Source: Prorocentrum cordatum (taxonomy: Eukaryota; Sar; Dinophyceae; Prorocentrales; Prorocentraceae). From it: a stretch of DNA of 64,000 nucleotides. The notes beneath the pieces were generated by a model that saw only the letters and a list, made by a program, of their open reading frames with translations, made no database searches and was not told the DNA's origin. Location: the NCBI GenBank assembly GCA_963575745.1, contig CAUYUJ010021678.1, forward strand, positions 71,448 through 135,447, written 5' to 3'. The position numbers and the translations under genes were made by a program. Each line of letters opens with the position of its first letter. The first letter of the stretch is position 1. Below are positions 1-11,440 of the stretch, piece after piece.

Positions 1-271
1 GACCTCGGCGACGCATTGTCCAATGGTAGTCTGACCGCGTTTGCCTGAGACCCTCGCGCCTTTAGTGGCGCGATGATATGAGCAACTGGTCAGGCCACCA
101 CCGCCTGATATACGCATGTGTATGCGCACACATAGTTACACTGAGCATTTGCATATACATTTACATATCCATAAAAACGTATAACAGATGCACATACGTA
201 GTATGCATTCATAGACGCACGTGTGTGCGCATGTACGCAAGCTCGCACTCCGCTAGCGTGCGAATTCCAAA
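1..271. other. No gene seen; CA/TG-rich unique sequence
   Basis: The stretch is rich in short ACATA and GCATAC words and has no long-range coding pattern. Nothing recognisable was found on either strand. Confidence 0.5.
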
Positions 272-375
272 GGACCAAGGTGCATGGCGCGCAGCGCCAA
301 TGCAGTGTTGTGTATATATATATATATATAAATACAAGACTGCATTGGCGCTTCGCGCCAATGGAGTCTTGGTCC
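272..375. repeat. Hairpin repeat, family A (TA-loop hairpin)
   Basis: The left arm beginning GGACCAAGG at 272 pairs with the right arm ending CTTGGTCC at 375, and each arm also contains an inner GGCGC...GCGCC palindrome. The loop is a (TA)n tract. A related perfect-arm hairpin lies at 8366-8453, and a half-copy with the same CATGGCGCGAAGCG core lies at about 9333. It looks like a MITE-like or foldback repeat rather than a gene. Confidence 0.75.
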
Positions 376-1475
376 AAACCCTCCCCGGCAAAACAATAAA
401 TCAGTCTGCTTCAACAGGGGGGGCCTCGAGGCCTGGGCGGACGACCGGCTCATTCTTATGATATTCCTGGTGCCTGCTGACACCGCGTTCGCCCGATGCG
501 CTTGCACGCTTGTGCGCAGGAGTGGGAAACGAATGATGATTTTGTTCGCGCGCGAGGGTCCTTGGAGGAAGTAAGGAGCGTTCCCATGACACGCCGAAGA
601 AATCGTAGTAGCCCAGAAAAAATATATTGTCGGTCGCTTCCTGAATGCCTGGAGAGCCCCAGGCACTCAGGAAATCCTCGATCATCGAACTTCCCATCTA
701 GATCCATTGCCTGTCTCTCTCGATCGAGGAACTTACACCTCGAACCTCAAGCGTGGAACCAAGATCGTCGGGCCAGCCCGATGTACTTCGCGGGAGAACG
801 CCGTCTGGGCGTTTTGGGGGCTGTTTGGGCCGTCCTGGGGCCCTCTTGGGCCGTCCTGGGGCCTTCTTGGAGAGCTGGGGCCCTCCAGAAATCTTCTGAA
901 GCTATATAGGGCCCTTTTCGGAGCCTCCAATGACCTTCTTGGGGGGCTCCCATGGCTTTCGTGGGTCTCTCTTGTAGGCACTCTCGGGGTTCTCTAGGGC
1001 ACTCGTGGGGCCATCTTGGGCTTTCTTGAAACCCTCTGGGGGGCTCTTGGGGCGATATCGGGGGCCCATCGGGCCGTCTTGGACGCTGCGACCCCCCCCC
1101 AAAAAAATGGAGATGCTAAACATATGCATTTCCCTGCAGGAATGGGAGGATGTTTGCTTCTTCGGGGCTCTCCTAACTGCATTTTGGGGCGTCTTGGGGG
1201 CCTCATGGGCCGTCTTCAGACCATCGAGGTTCCTCTTGGAGCGCCCTTGTGCTGTCTTGAGTCTCTCTTGCGCCTCTCCGATGACCCCTCTGATCGCCTT
1301 GAGTCTGCTCGCAAGGCCCGGCAAGGCGCACTGGGAGGCCCGGAAGGGCCAACGGACCTTTTCCAAGGGCGTCCAGGCGGCCGCCGAGACGTCCGAAAGA
1401 GCGTCCTGGGCGTCCCTGGAGGGGGGGTCCAATTTACGTGGGGTGGTGGGGGTGGTGGTCCGGGTAATAATAATA
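376..1475. repeat. Left arm of a large inverted repeat, ending in GGCC-rich satellite
   Basis: Segments of this arm recur in reverse complement at 6815-8365. The block at 540-735 matches 8040-8230, and the block at 738-1475 matches 6815-7597. The inner part is a degenerate GGCCGTCTTGGG-type satellite with a conserved core near 1096-1175 (ATGCTAAACATATGCATTT, then GCTTCTTCGGGGC). Open frames across it on both strands are repeat translations. Confidence 0.7.
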
Positions 1476-1484
1476 TCGGAATGC

Positions 1485-1490
1485 GAACAT

Positions 1491-1521
<31 letters not shown>

Positions 1522-1665
1522 TGTATACAGACATATTTATGCCAACATAGACATTCATACGGACATACATACATACATACATACATACATACATACATAC
1601 ATACATACATACATACATACATACATACATACATACATACATACATACATACATACACACACGAA
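1485..1665. repeat. (TATC)n/(TA)n then (ACAT)n microsatellite
   Basis: A short TATATC/TA tract is followed by about 100 bp of nearly perfect ACAT tetranucleotide repeat from about 1560 to 1658. Confidence 0.95.
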
Positions 1666-1779
1666 GGCATACATACGCGGCAGTCTGCGAGGCTCTGGAG
1701 AAGCCTGCCGCAAGCGCCATACTTTTACATATTATACAAAGACCCCGCCGCAGGCGCCGACTTTCTGGTTAAAGCAATG

Positions 1780-2030
1780 TCAATGGGTCGCGGGTGGGTC
1801 GCGGGTGGGTCGCGGGCGAGTCGCGGGTTTGGTCGCGGGTGGGTCGCGGGTGGGTCGCACGGTGGGTCGCGGGTGGGTCGCGGGGTGGGACGACGACAAC
1901 AAACAACAAGCAATAAACAACACACAACGCAACATCAGTAACAACAACAACAGCAGCAACAACAAGAACAACAACAACAACAACACTTTCAGCAACAACA
2001 GCATAATCATCGACAACAACAAGCATGCCA
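1780..2030. repeat. GGGTGGGTCGC minisatellite followed by (CAA)n
   Basis: From about 1786 to 1890 a 10-11 bp GGGTGGGTCGC unit repeats about ten times, with regular G-runs that could form G-quadruplexes. It is followed at 1898-2030 by an interrupted CAA/CAG repeat. Confidence 0.9.
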
Positions 2031-2079
2031 ATACTCTTCGCTCTTGTGCGCGCGCGTGCCATTCAACATGTATACCCCG

Positions 2080-4790
2080 AACGTTCGATACCCGCCCTCT
2101 TCGTCTTCGATTGTACCCCCTTGGGGGTATATGTCTTACCGTCAACGTGTATTTAATGCAGCCCCTACGGCAAGGGAAGAAAAGGACGGATTGAAGGAAG
2201 GGACAAGGGGCAGGGAAGCGGATGGAGCACGAGAGACAGGGGTTCGGAGTAGAAAACACGCAGAATAATCAAACGGCAGATCGGGCGGGCAGACCCTAGC
2301 GGGCGTGTCGGGAAGGCGGGCCCAAGCGGCCACGTCGAGCAGGCGGGTTGCTGAATCGTGCGTCCTGCATGAATCGCGAGTCTCGCGCGATAGCGCGATT
2401 TCCAACTAAATCGTGAGATTGGCCAAAACGAGAGCGTGATTCCTGAGTGTCGAGGGCGCGGCGTCCGAATCGATTGCGGAAAGTCCCACGCCATAACGCG
2501 ATTTCTGCATACATTATACGGACGTCCCGCGCGATAGCGCGATCTGGGAATACATTGTGACGAAATATCAGGCGGGAGCCATTGTTGTTGTAACTCGGGA
2601 GCCAGGGGCCAAATTCAGAGACCCAAGACTTTCCCTGATAACAAACATGGCACGAGCCTCGGACAAACAAGGGCATTTCAATCAAACATATAAATATACC
2701 CTGAAGGGAGGCATTAACAATACTTCTTCTTCAAAAGTGAAAGTTGTACAACAATAAGCAGCAGCAACAACAATCATATTAAGACTGCTCGCTTTTATCT
2801 GCTCGAGTGTGATTCGACGCGTATTCTCCAAACCCTCGATACCCGCCCTCTTCTTCTTCGATCATACCCCTTTCGGGGGGTGTATCTGTCTGCCCGGCAG
2901 ACTGGGCATCGGCAAGCGGCGGGGCGGCCGCGGACCGTCGGCCTGGCCAGAAGCAGCGCTGATCGGCGGCAGCCCGACCCAAAGAGGGACGGACAGGGGA
3001 CCGACCACGACGACGACGACGACGACAACGACGACGACGACGACGGCGGCGACGACGACGACGTCGAGCGAAAGCGAGAGCGAGAGCGACAGCGGGGCCA
3101 CGAAGGGTAGGAAGGGGGCCACGAAGGGCATGCATATATGGGGCCACAAAGGGCAGCGAGGGGGCCGCGAAGGGTTGCAACGGGGCCACGAAGGGCAGGA
3201 AGGGGGCCACGAAGGGCGATAGCGGGGCCACGACGGGCATGCATATGGGGCCACGAAGGGCGCGAACGAGCGGGGGCCACGAAGGGCAGATAATGATTAT
3301 GCGGGACCACAGAGGGCAACGACAGGGCCACTGAGAGTAGCAACGGGGTCGCGTAGGGCAGCGAGGGGGCCACAAACGGCAACAGCGGGGGGCCACGAAG
3401 GGCATGCATGTGGGGCCACGACGGGCGCGAACAAGCGGGGGCCACGAAGGGCATGCGTATATGGGGCCACAAAGGGCAGCGAGGGGGCCGCGAAGGGTTG
3501 CAACGGGGCCACGAAGGGCAGCGGAAGGGCTGCAACGGGGCCACGAAGGGCAGCGAGGGGGCCACGAAGGGCTGCAACGGGGCAGCGCAGGGCAGCGAGG
3601 GGGCCACGAAGGGCTGCAACTGGCCACGAAGGGCAGCGAAATCCCGATTCCCAAGTAAGCTGCGAGGGTATCCTTCGCGTGAGCGCGACTCCTGGGAGCC
3701 TCAGTGTCGGGAGCGCGACGCTTGAGTAAACGGAAGGGAATTCCAATGCAATAGCGCGATTCTTTATGTAAATTGAGGGCAAGTCTCCAGCGTGAGCGCG
3801 ACTCCAGAGCACTGAGAGAGCGATGTCTGTACGGTCTGAAGGTAATGAGGTACCAAGCGAGAGCGCGACTCCTAAGCAAAATGCGAGGGAGTCTCAGGCG
3901 GGAGCTGGGGTCCTGGCTAAAGTGTGAGAAAATCGCAAGCGGGAGTCGTTGTTGTTGTAATCCAGGGGCCAACAACACAATTTGACCCAAGTGACTTTCC
4001 CTGATAGAAAACAGGGTGCGAGCCCCGGGGGAAGCACTTCAATTGAAAAACGCAATGGTTATTGGAGGGGGGTCAACAATAATTCGTCTTCAATAGTGCG
4101 AGTTCAACAACAACCACAACAACAATATGTTTAAGACTGTTCGCTCTTATCTGCTCGCGTGCCAGTCAACAAGTATTTTCAAAACCCTCGATACCCGCCC
4201 TCGTCGTCTTCGATCGTACCCCGTTCGGGGTACATCGCTCTTACTCGCAACGTGTACTTCGTGCAGCCCGTAAGGCAGGGGAAGGGAGGACGGATGGAAG
4301 GAAGGGACAACGGGCAGACGGGTTGCTGAAGCGTGCGTCCTTCATGAATCGCGAGGGAATCTCAAGCGATAGCGCGATTCCCAAATACATCGTGAGGAAA
4401 TCCACAGCGAGAGCGTGATTCCTGAGTGTCGAGGGCGCGGCAGCTGAATCAATAGCGAGGAAGTCCCACGCGAGAACGCGATTCTTGTATACATTGTCAG
4501 GAAGTCCTGCGCGAGAACGCGATTTGGGAATACATTTCGAGGAAGTATCAAGCGGGAGCCGATGTTGTTATTGGTGGTGGTGTTGTTGTTGTTGTGATTG
4601 TTGTTGTCGTAAGCCCGAAGGTAGGGGCACGATTTGATGACCCACCTTCCTGGGAAGAGAACAAGGTGCGAACTCCGGGATAAGCACTTCAATTGAAAAT
4701 GGAACGGTTACCGGGCGGTGGGGATCAACAGTGTTTATCTTAATAGGAATTCGAATTCAACAACAGCCACCACCACCACAACAACAATCT
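2080..4790. repeat. Three tandem copies of a 0.6-1.3 kb complex repeat
   Basis: Each copy starts with CGATACCCGCCCTC (about 2087, 2838 and 4189), followed by a TACCCC...GGGGTA mini-hairpin. Copies contain degenerate ~45-bp units carrying AGCGCGATTCC. They end with a conserved tail (ACTTTCCCTGATA in copies one and two) and a CAACAACAAC run. The middle copy is expanded by the minisatellite at 3093-3650. No gene is seen. Confidence 0.75.
3093..3650. repeat. GGGGCCACGAAGGGCAGCGA minisatellite
   Basis: A roughly 20-25 bp unit (GGGGCCACGAAGGGCAGCGA and variants) repeats more than 20 times with small insertions. It gives open frames on both strands (Gly/Pro/Arg-rich on plus, WP-rich on minus) that are repeat translations. 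Confidence 0.9.
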
Positions 4791-5784
4791 CGCTTCGGCC
4801 ACGCGCACAAGGACAATGAATGACCGTGCGGCCCCCTCACTCTGACGCATCGCCGCCGTCGCCGCCGCCGTCGCCGCCGTCGCCAACCGCCGTCGCCGCC
4901 CGCCATCGCTGCAGCCAACCCGCCGTCGCCGTCGTCGCGGTCGCCTTGGCCGCGGCCAGGGGACGGGGGCGCTCTCTGGCGTATACCACCGGGTCGGTGC
5001 CGGCTCGGGGCGCGCAGCTCCGCCGGGCCGCCACGGGCGGCTGCCGCTAAGGCCGCGGCCCTGCAGGTACCTGCGCATGTCCTCCTCGGGGAGGGGGGCG
5101 AATGCCCGAGAGACCTTCTCCTTCGCGCACTGCGCTCCGCGATGATCTGCGCGCCCTCGTGCCCTTGCGACGCCCCCTGGACAAGAGCACCGCTCTGGCC
5201 TGGATGGCGGCGCGCGGCGCGCGATTATCTTCGTGCCCCCGCGAATCCCCTGCAGAAACAAGCAGACGCCCGCGGATTCGAGCACGCAGCGTGCTCCCGC
5301 AACACGCGCAAGTCAGTCACACGCGAAGGCCCTTACCTCAGGTGTGCCTCTCGGAGAGGAGCCTCAACAAAACCTCCAGGCAGCCTGCATCCTGAAACAA
5401 CGGGGGGGATAAGACGTTCGCCTTCCAAAACACGTCCGTGCGGCGTTTTTCACGCTCCCCATTGTGGGGCCTTAAGCCGGGGCCCTTCCCAATTATGTGA
5501 AGCCCTGCCCCGGGGGCTTTACGATGGAAACTCGCTCCTGAACCCTTGGCAGGGGCTCACGAGGCCTGGGGGCCTGAGGAACACCCTGCAATTGCGTCCG
5601 AGGGGGTCCCAGGGCCGGGGATATGGGAGGTCGAGGGATTTGAGAGGCGGGGGCGCTTGCTTCTACGATGGCTTCGGACCAGTATACATGCAGAAATCGA
5701 TATTCCTATCTATGCGACCACCCTTCGGGTGATAAGGAGGTTGTGCGGGGAGGAGGGGGGAGGGAACCAACATCTGACTCAATT
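4791..5784. other. No gene seen; GC-rich, with a CGTCGCCGC-rich stretch
   Basis: A CCGTCGCCGCC-type trinucleotide-rich segment lies at 4845-4945, followed by ordinary GC-rich sequence. Open frames here show no domain, no codon pattern and no plausible splice frame that I can defend. Confidence 0.5.
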
Positions 5785-6700
5785 GATCTCATGATCGGTC
5801 TCACTCAACGGGACACCACGGGACACCACTGGACACTTGTCGATCTCACTATCGATCTCACTATCGATCTCACTCAACGGGACACCACGGGACACCGCGG
5901 GACAACTCTCGATCTCACTATCGGTCTCACTATTATCAATATCACGATCGATCTCGCTCAAAGGGACACCATAGGACAACACGTGACACAAGGGGACACT
6001 TCGGGACACAGTATCGATCTCACTGTCGATCTCACTATCGATCTCACTCAATGGGACACCACGGGACACCACGGGACACCTGTCGATCTCACTATCGATC
6101 TCACTATTGATCTCTTTTTTCTTGGACACCACATGACACCTCAGGACACCACATCGATCTCACTATCGATCTCATTATCGATCTCACTATCGATCTCATT
6201 CAACGGGACACCACGGGCCACCACGGGACACCTGTCGATCTCACTATCGATCTCACTTTTTTGGACACCACGGGACACCTCGGGGCACCACATCGATCTC
6301 AGTATCGATCTCAAGATCGATCTCACTATCGATCTCATTATCGATCTCATTATCGATCTCACTCAACGGGACACCACACGAGACCACGGGACACCGCGGG
6401 ACACCGCGAGCCACCGCCGGACGGACGAACGGACGGGGGAGAATCACTTGTCTTGCCTTCGCCCTAGCAACGGGCGGACACCACGGCACACCACGGGACA
6501 CCACGGGACACCGCGGGACACCGCGGGCCACCGCCGGACGGACGGAAGGGGGAGAATCATTTGTCTTGACTTCGCCCTAGCAACGGCGGACACCACGGGA
6601 CACCACGGGACACCGCGGGACACCGCTAGGGCCACCGCCAGGCGGACGGACGGACGGGGGAGAATCATTTGTCTTGACTTCGCCCTAGCAACGGCGGGTT
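5785..6700. repeat. 12-bp minisatellites (GGGACACCACGG and TCGATCTCACTA) plus a ~115-bp tandem unit
   Basis: Two 12-bp units alternate: GGGACACCACGG and TATCGATCTCAC. From about 6411 to 6700 a unit of about 115 bp, containing GAGAATCA and CGCCCTAGCAACGG, repeats three times. Because 12 is a multiple of 3, long open frames with 4-residue periods arise on both strands; they are not genes. Confidence 0.92.
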
Positions 6701-6814
6701 CATTCCTCTCGCGCGCCCACGCAGCCTCGCCTCGCCCGCACGCACGACACGAACGAAACGAAACGATTTCCTGGTTGGGGGTCTCCATTCCACTGCGACC
6801 TCACCCCCCAACCT
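6701..6814. repeat. Minisatellite-flanking segment conserved at a second locus
   Basis: This ~100-bp segment (containing CGCAGCCTCGCCTCGCCC and GATTTCCTGG) recurs at about 31070-31180. There too it lies immediately downstream of a GGGACACC 12-bp array. It is probably part of one dispersed composite repeat. Confidence 0.7.
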
Positions 6815-7597
6815 CGGATTACCCGGACCCCCCCCCCCCAGCCCCCCCCCCACCCTCCAGCCCCTAAATCGGATCCCCCACCCCCCAGGGACGCCCCGGA
6901 CGCCCTTTCGGACGTCTCGGCGGCCCCCTGGACGCCCTTGGAGAAGGTCCGCTGGCCCCTCCGGGCCTCCCAGGGCGCCTTGCCGGGCCTTGCGAGCAGA
7001 CTCAAGGCTATCAGAGGGGTCATAGGAGAGGCGCAAGAGATACTCAAGACAGCACCAGAACGCTCCAAGAAACACCTCGATGGTCTGAAGATGGCCCAAG
7101 AGGCCGCTAAGACGCCTCAAGAGACCGTTAAGAGAGCCCCGAAGAAGCAAGACTCGTCCCATTCCCTTCGGAAACTGTATATGTTTAGCATATCCGATTT
7201 GGGCTCTTCGCAGCGCCCAAGACGGCCCGATGGCCTCCCGATATCGCCCCAAGACGGCCCAAGAGGCCCCCCAGATGGTTTGAAGACGGCCCAAAAGGGC
7301 TCCAAGACTGTCCCAGAGAGCCCCGAGACTGCCCAGAAGAAGCCCAAGATGCCCTCAGAAGGCTCCCAAGACCCCCGAGAAGGCCACTGGAGGCCCCCAA
7401 GAGGGCCCTAGATGGCTTCAGAAAACAGCTGGCGGGCCCCAGCTCCTCAAGACGGCCCAACAAGGCCCCAGGACGGCCCAGGAGAGCCCCAGGACGGCCC
7501 CAAAAAACTCCAAATACGCCCAAACGGCTTTCTCCTACAAAATACATCGAGTGACCCGGCGATCTTGGTTCCACGCTTGAGGCCCGAGGTTTAACCG
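6815..7597. repeat. Right arm (inner part) of the large inverted repeat; GGCC-rich satellite
   Basis: This is the reverse complement of 738-1475, including the CCAAGATCG...CACGCTTGAGG outer end and the conserved core at about 7135-7200. Imperfect GACGGCCCAAGAGGCC units make up the rest. Confidence 0.75.
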
Positions 7598-8035
7598 CAA
7601 GAAGCCATTAAGGACCCCCCAGGGGTTATCATTAGCACAGCACCGTAATTGAATAATTCTGGGGGGCAGTTTTCGCCGAACGGTATGATTAGCACCGCGC
7701 AAATGGAACGAAAACAAATAATTCCCGCGCCCCGGCTCGGGTGATATCCCACTTGGAATTGGAATAAAACATAAGAATGATAATAAGAGTGGCATACGAG
7801 TAATAATAATAAGAGTAATACTGCGAATAAGAATGCTATTATGTATACGAATAAGGATAAGAGTAAGAGTAATGATAGTAGTAGGAGTAAGGATAATCGT
7901 AATAATACGAATAATAATACTTGCTAGTTTCGGCGAGCAGACTTGCTGCGTTCACATAAAAATGCGAGGTGCCAGGGTAACGCTTCTGGGGTGCCGGGTG
8001 CGTTATACTTGCGCCGGAGAGGGGGGGTCTTAATT
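7598..8035. other. AT-rich interruption within the right inverted-repeat arm
   Basis: Sequence rich in AATAATAAGAGTAA words separates two blocks that are contiguous in the left arm (735/738). It therefore looks like an insertion into the right arm or a deletion from the left. No gene is seen. Confidence 0.55.
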
Positions 8036-8365
8036 GCTTCTTGCGGTTCGATTCCTCGATCGAGCGAGACAGGCAATCATGGATCTAGATTCGAAGTTCG
8101 ACAATCGAAGATTTCCTGGGTGCCTGGAGCCCTCCAGGCATTCAGGAAGCGACCGAGCATCGATTTGTTCGGAGCTAATGCGACTTCATCGGCCCTGGGA
8201 GCGCTCCTTACTTTCTCAAAGGATGGACGAAGAGGAGGAAAGGACGAGGAAGGGATGGGTAGGGATAAACCTTGGAGTGGTAGATGAAAAGCCAGACGAT
8301 TTTTTTCTCCGGACCTCCTCCCATGAGGAGCGGTGCTGAAGCAACCGATGATTTATTGCTTTGCA
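8036..8365. repeat. Right arm (outer part) of the large inverted repeat
   Basis: This is the reverse complement of about 400-735: the segments around CATTCAGGAAGCGACCGA and GGAGCGCTCCTTACT and the GATTTATTG block all have inverted partners on the left. Confidence 0.7.
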
Positions 8366-8453
8366 GGGGAAGCGTCCGGAACAAGGCGTATGGCGCGAAA
8401 CGCCAATGCTATCTTGTGTATGGCGCCGTGCGCCTTGTTCCGGACGCTTCCCC
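8366..8453. repeat. Hairpin repeat, family A
   Basis: Arms GGGGAAGCGTCCGGAACAAG and its reverse complement CTTGTTCCGGACGCTTCCCC are perfectly paired over 20 bp. The loop holds a second GGCGCGAAACGCC palindrome. It is related to the hairpin at 272-375. Confidence 0.85.
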
Positions 8454-8559
8454 GGCATCGCTTGCTTCAGCAAGGGGCAAGGGGACCTCGAGGCCTGGAC
8501 GGGCGACCAGCTCCCTTTTCATATATTTTTACAGGGCCGGGGACGCCACAAAAAAAAAT

Positions 8560-9135
8560 CCTAACGAATTTGGGCCAACCAAGAACCTCTCGGGCAACCC
8601 TCTAGACGACCTGGGAGAATCCCATGAGAGCCCGAAGACGGCCCCAGAGGGCTGCAGGCGTTCTGGCTCGCTCCGAAACAACCCCAAAGAGCCCCAAGAC
8701 GGTCCACGACTACCCCAAAAGAGCCGTCATACCCTCAAAGATCGCTCCAAACGTCCCAGGAGGCCTTCGAAAACACTCCCCAGAAGGCTCCAAGAGGCAA
8801 AAATCATTGGTTTTCCGTTGGTTTTCGGTGAATTTAGGGGGTTCTGCTCTTTTCGGCTTTCCGACGCTCCAAGACGGCGGTCTTCTGGGCGTCCGAAGCC
8901 ACCTGGCAGGCTCGAAAATCGCCCCACACCCATCGGAAAGGGCTTCCAGGCAGTCTAAGAGAGACCCAAGACGGCACAACAAGGTTCCAAGATGGCCTAA
9001 GAGAGCTCCATGACGGCCAAAGATGGCCCCCAGACACCCTCGAAAACATTCCAAATCGTGACCCGGTCGCTCAGGGAGACCGCAGTTGGAGGCAGGGTGG
9101 CCTGAGGAAGCCCCCAGAGGCTCTCCAAGGAGGAG
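8560..9135. repeat. GGCC-rich satellite, second core type
   Basis: Degenerate CCAAGACGGCCC/AAGAGAGCCCC units flank an ~85-bp core at about 8793-8880 containing CAAAAATCATTGGTTTTC and CTTTCCGACGCTCCAAGACGG. The same core occurs twice more, at about 35535-35610 and 35910-35995. Confidence 0.7.
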
Positions 9136-9600
9136 CCACCGCAAAAGAGCTGAGAAGGATAGGGAGAATCCGTAGGGTATGGCGAGAATGAAGAACAATA
9201 AAAATGAAGGAAGGATAACGAATAACAGTATGTATAACGGCGATGTCGGAAGAGGCATTAAGGAGTTATCGCTACACTGTTGGCTTGGATGTACTGTCAT
9301 TCCACATGCATACCAAACTTCAAGGACCAAGGTGCATGGCGCGAAGCGTCAATGCATCCTTGTATACTTGCATATATATACACACATATATATATGTATA
9401 CGCGTATATGTGTGTATTTATATACGTATATGCAACTACATATACATATATATATATAGACGCATCTGTATATACATATAGTATCGAGCGCCAGCACGCC
9501 AACAGCAAAGCAACTTCAGCAAACGATTACGGTACGAACGAATGGCTTGAGATAACATGACTATGGAGGCTGCTCTCAGTTGTTCATGTTAATCCCCTGC
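9136..9600. repeat. Half of hairpin family A with (TA)n tract; otherwise no gene
   Basis: AAGGACCAAGGTGCATGGCG at about 9322 matches the left arm of the hairpin at 272. It is followed by TATA/CATATA sequence to about 9480, but no right arm was found, so the copy is truncated. The surrounding sequence is unremarkable. Confidence 0.65.
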
Positions 9601-9679
9601 TTGCTGGGGATCTATTATTGGCGTGGCTGTTCCAAGCTAAGTGTTATGCCTTGCATGCTGTCGATGTGATGTTCTTGAT

Positions 9680-10145
9680 TCGGCTGCTCTTTGCTGTTCC
9701 TGTTGTGCCCAGCTTTGCGGTATTCGCATGGCTCGGAGAGCTCCAGATCTTCTCGGCTGTTTCTGCTGTGCCCAGCTGCTGGCAGTTTCCCATGCTCAGC
9801 TGTTCCCGGCGGTTCCTGCTGCACCTGGCTGTCGGAAATTTGCTTGCCTCGCGTGGACTTGGCTGTTCCTATTGCGCCTAGCAGTCCGTGGTTTGCTTGG
9901 CTCGAGTGTTCTCCGATGGTCCTTCTGCGACTGGCTGCGAGGCACTCGCTTGGCTCCTCTGTTCTCACCCGTGCTCCGCTGTTCATGTCCGCTGTTCATG
10001 CTTGCGACTGGCCTGCCCGGGATTCACTTGACTCGTGCATCCCCACGGTTCCACTTGCGCCTGGCTGCTGATGATTTGCTCGGGTCGGATGGTCTTGGCT
10101 GTTCCTGCTTGTTTCTGTGGCGCCGTTCCAGGACTTTGCTTAGTT
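9680..10145. repeat. Degenerate ~55-60 bp minisatellite (CTGTTCCTGCTG type)
   Basis: Units beginning CTGTTCCTGCTGTGCCCAGC-like recur about eight times with substitutions. Open frames in all phases result from the repeat. No protein family is recognisable. Confidence 0.65.
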
Positions 10146-10595
10146 CGCTGCTGGTCTGATGGGTTCTGGAGACTCGACCATCGTGTGGTTGTCATTGCTC
10201 GGTGTCCGCACTGGGATCCGCCTACATGTTAGAGCCCCGCGGAAGCGGACACTTAAGAGAGAGAGTGGTCGCGAGCGTGCGTGTCCAACGAAAGCTGATT
10301 GCCCCCTGGTATGCGGTTAGATGTGCTTGAACAATGTGCGCGCTTCGCGCGAGTTTAAGCTCTAGTTGAAAGGGGCTTGACTAATCCTCCACCTATTGAC
10401 ACTCCAACTTGTGCTACCAATCTTCTACTCTCTCCGCCCTCACAGCCCTCCCCCGCGATCATCCTCGTCCTGCGTCGCGTCACTGTCTTCCTCGATGTCC
10501 GCTCCTCATCCTCCACATAATTCCCCTTGTTCGTGCGTGCGCGCACTCCGCGCGCACTGAAGCCTTAGATAAAGAGTCCTGGACAACGCCGGCGG
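10146..10595. other. No gene seen; small GC palindromes
   Basis: Short palindromes such as GCGCGCTTCGCGCGAG (about 10338) and GCGCGCACTCCGCGCGC (about 10540) are present. No coding pattern is seen before the acidic-protein candidate begins on the minus strand. Confidence 0.5.
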
Positions 10596-11440
10596 CTATG
10601 ATTTGTGTTCGTCTCCCTCCTTCACCTCTCCCTCCTCCTCCTGATCCGCGTCCTCCTCCTCCTCCTCCTCCTCCTCCTCCTCTTTATCGACTTCTCCTTG
10701 TCCTCCTGATGATTCTCCCGTCTCCCTGCGGTGTGGACCGACGGACAGGGAGGCTGAAAATCGCCGTGCGCGCGGGGGGGCAGACGACGCGGAGAATGGA
10801 ATCCACAGGGGCTCCAGACCACGCCGCAAAAACAAGCCGTGCCTCTCGTCCTACTGCGCAGATCGGAGCACGGCGGGACCGCGCCGCTGAGCTAACAGCT
10901 GGCACGAGGGGGGCGAGGAGGAGCAGGGGCACGAGAAAGGAGGAGGAGAGCAGGGCGATGAGGAGCACGAGGGGGAGGAGAAGGGCGGGGGCGCGGAAGG
11001 AGCAGGAGGACGGGGCGAGAGAGCAGTGGGTCGCAAAGGCCACGGTCCTGGGCGATGCCCTTGGCCTCCAAAGACGCCACTTTCTGGCGGGGCAGCGCCG
11101 GGCCCATCACTCCCTCCTCGTCCTCGCGTGCATCCTCATGCACCTCGTCTGGCCAATCCTCGTTTTCGTCGTCGTCCTCCTCCTCCTGCTCTCTCCCCGC
11201 CGTCATCCTGCTGCTGTTCCTCCTTCCCTTACTCTGCCTCCTGCTCTCCTCCCCTCATTCTCCGACCGCATGTGTGTGCCCTCCTTCTCCTCCTCCTCCT
11301 CCTCCCAACTCTGCTGCGGGGCCTTGGGGTCCGCCATGAAGTCGTCGATGAACTGCTTAGTGCGAACGCAGATCTTCGATTTCCGTGCCTTCTCCTCCCT
11401 GGTGAGGAGGAAGCCTGGCTGCACAGGATGTAGGAAGCAG
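10596..11440 (-). CDS. Candidate multi-exon gene for an acidic protein (partial)
   Basis: I do not recognise the protein. Three minus-strand segments look like exons. The first, about 11425-11290, follows a TGTGCAG acceptor and reads LTREEKARKSKICVRTKQF...FMADPKAP, then a Glu run. The second, about 11168-11040, follows GAGAGCAG and reads EDDDENEDWPDEVHEDARED...GIAQ; it ends at CAG followed by GACCG, compatible with the non-canonical GA donors reported in dinoflagellates. The third, about 10737-10596, follows CACCGCAG and reads an ETGESSGG segment, then a Glu/Asp run ending in GDEHKS and a stop. The segments lie in different frames, so introns are required. The Glu runs come from (GGA)n and could be repeat translation. 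This is a weak call. Confidence 0.3.

Noticed and set aside
1016-2194. 392-residue plus-strand open frame
   Set aside because: It crosses satellite, (ACAT)n, GGGTGGGTCGC and (CAA)n repeats and carries no independent coding signal.
5668-6867. 399-residue open frame with regular DLTIDLT and GHHGTPRD repeats
   Set aside because: The 12-bp minisatellite period keeps any frame open on both strands; the regular protein period follows from the DNA repeat.
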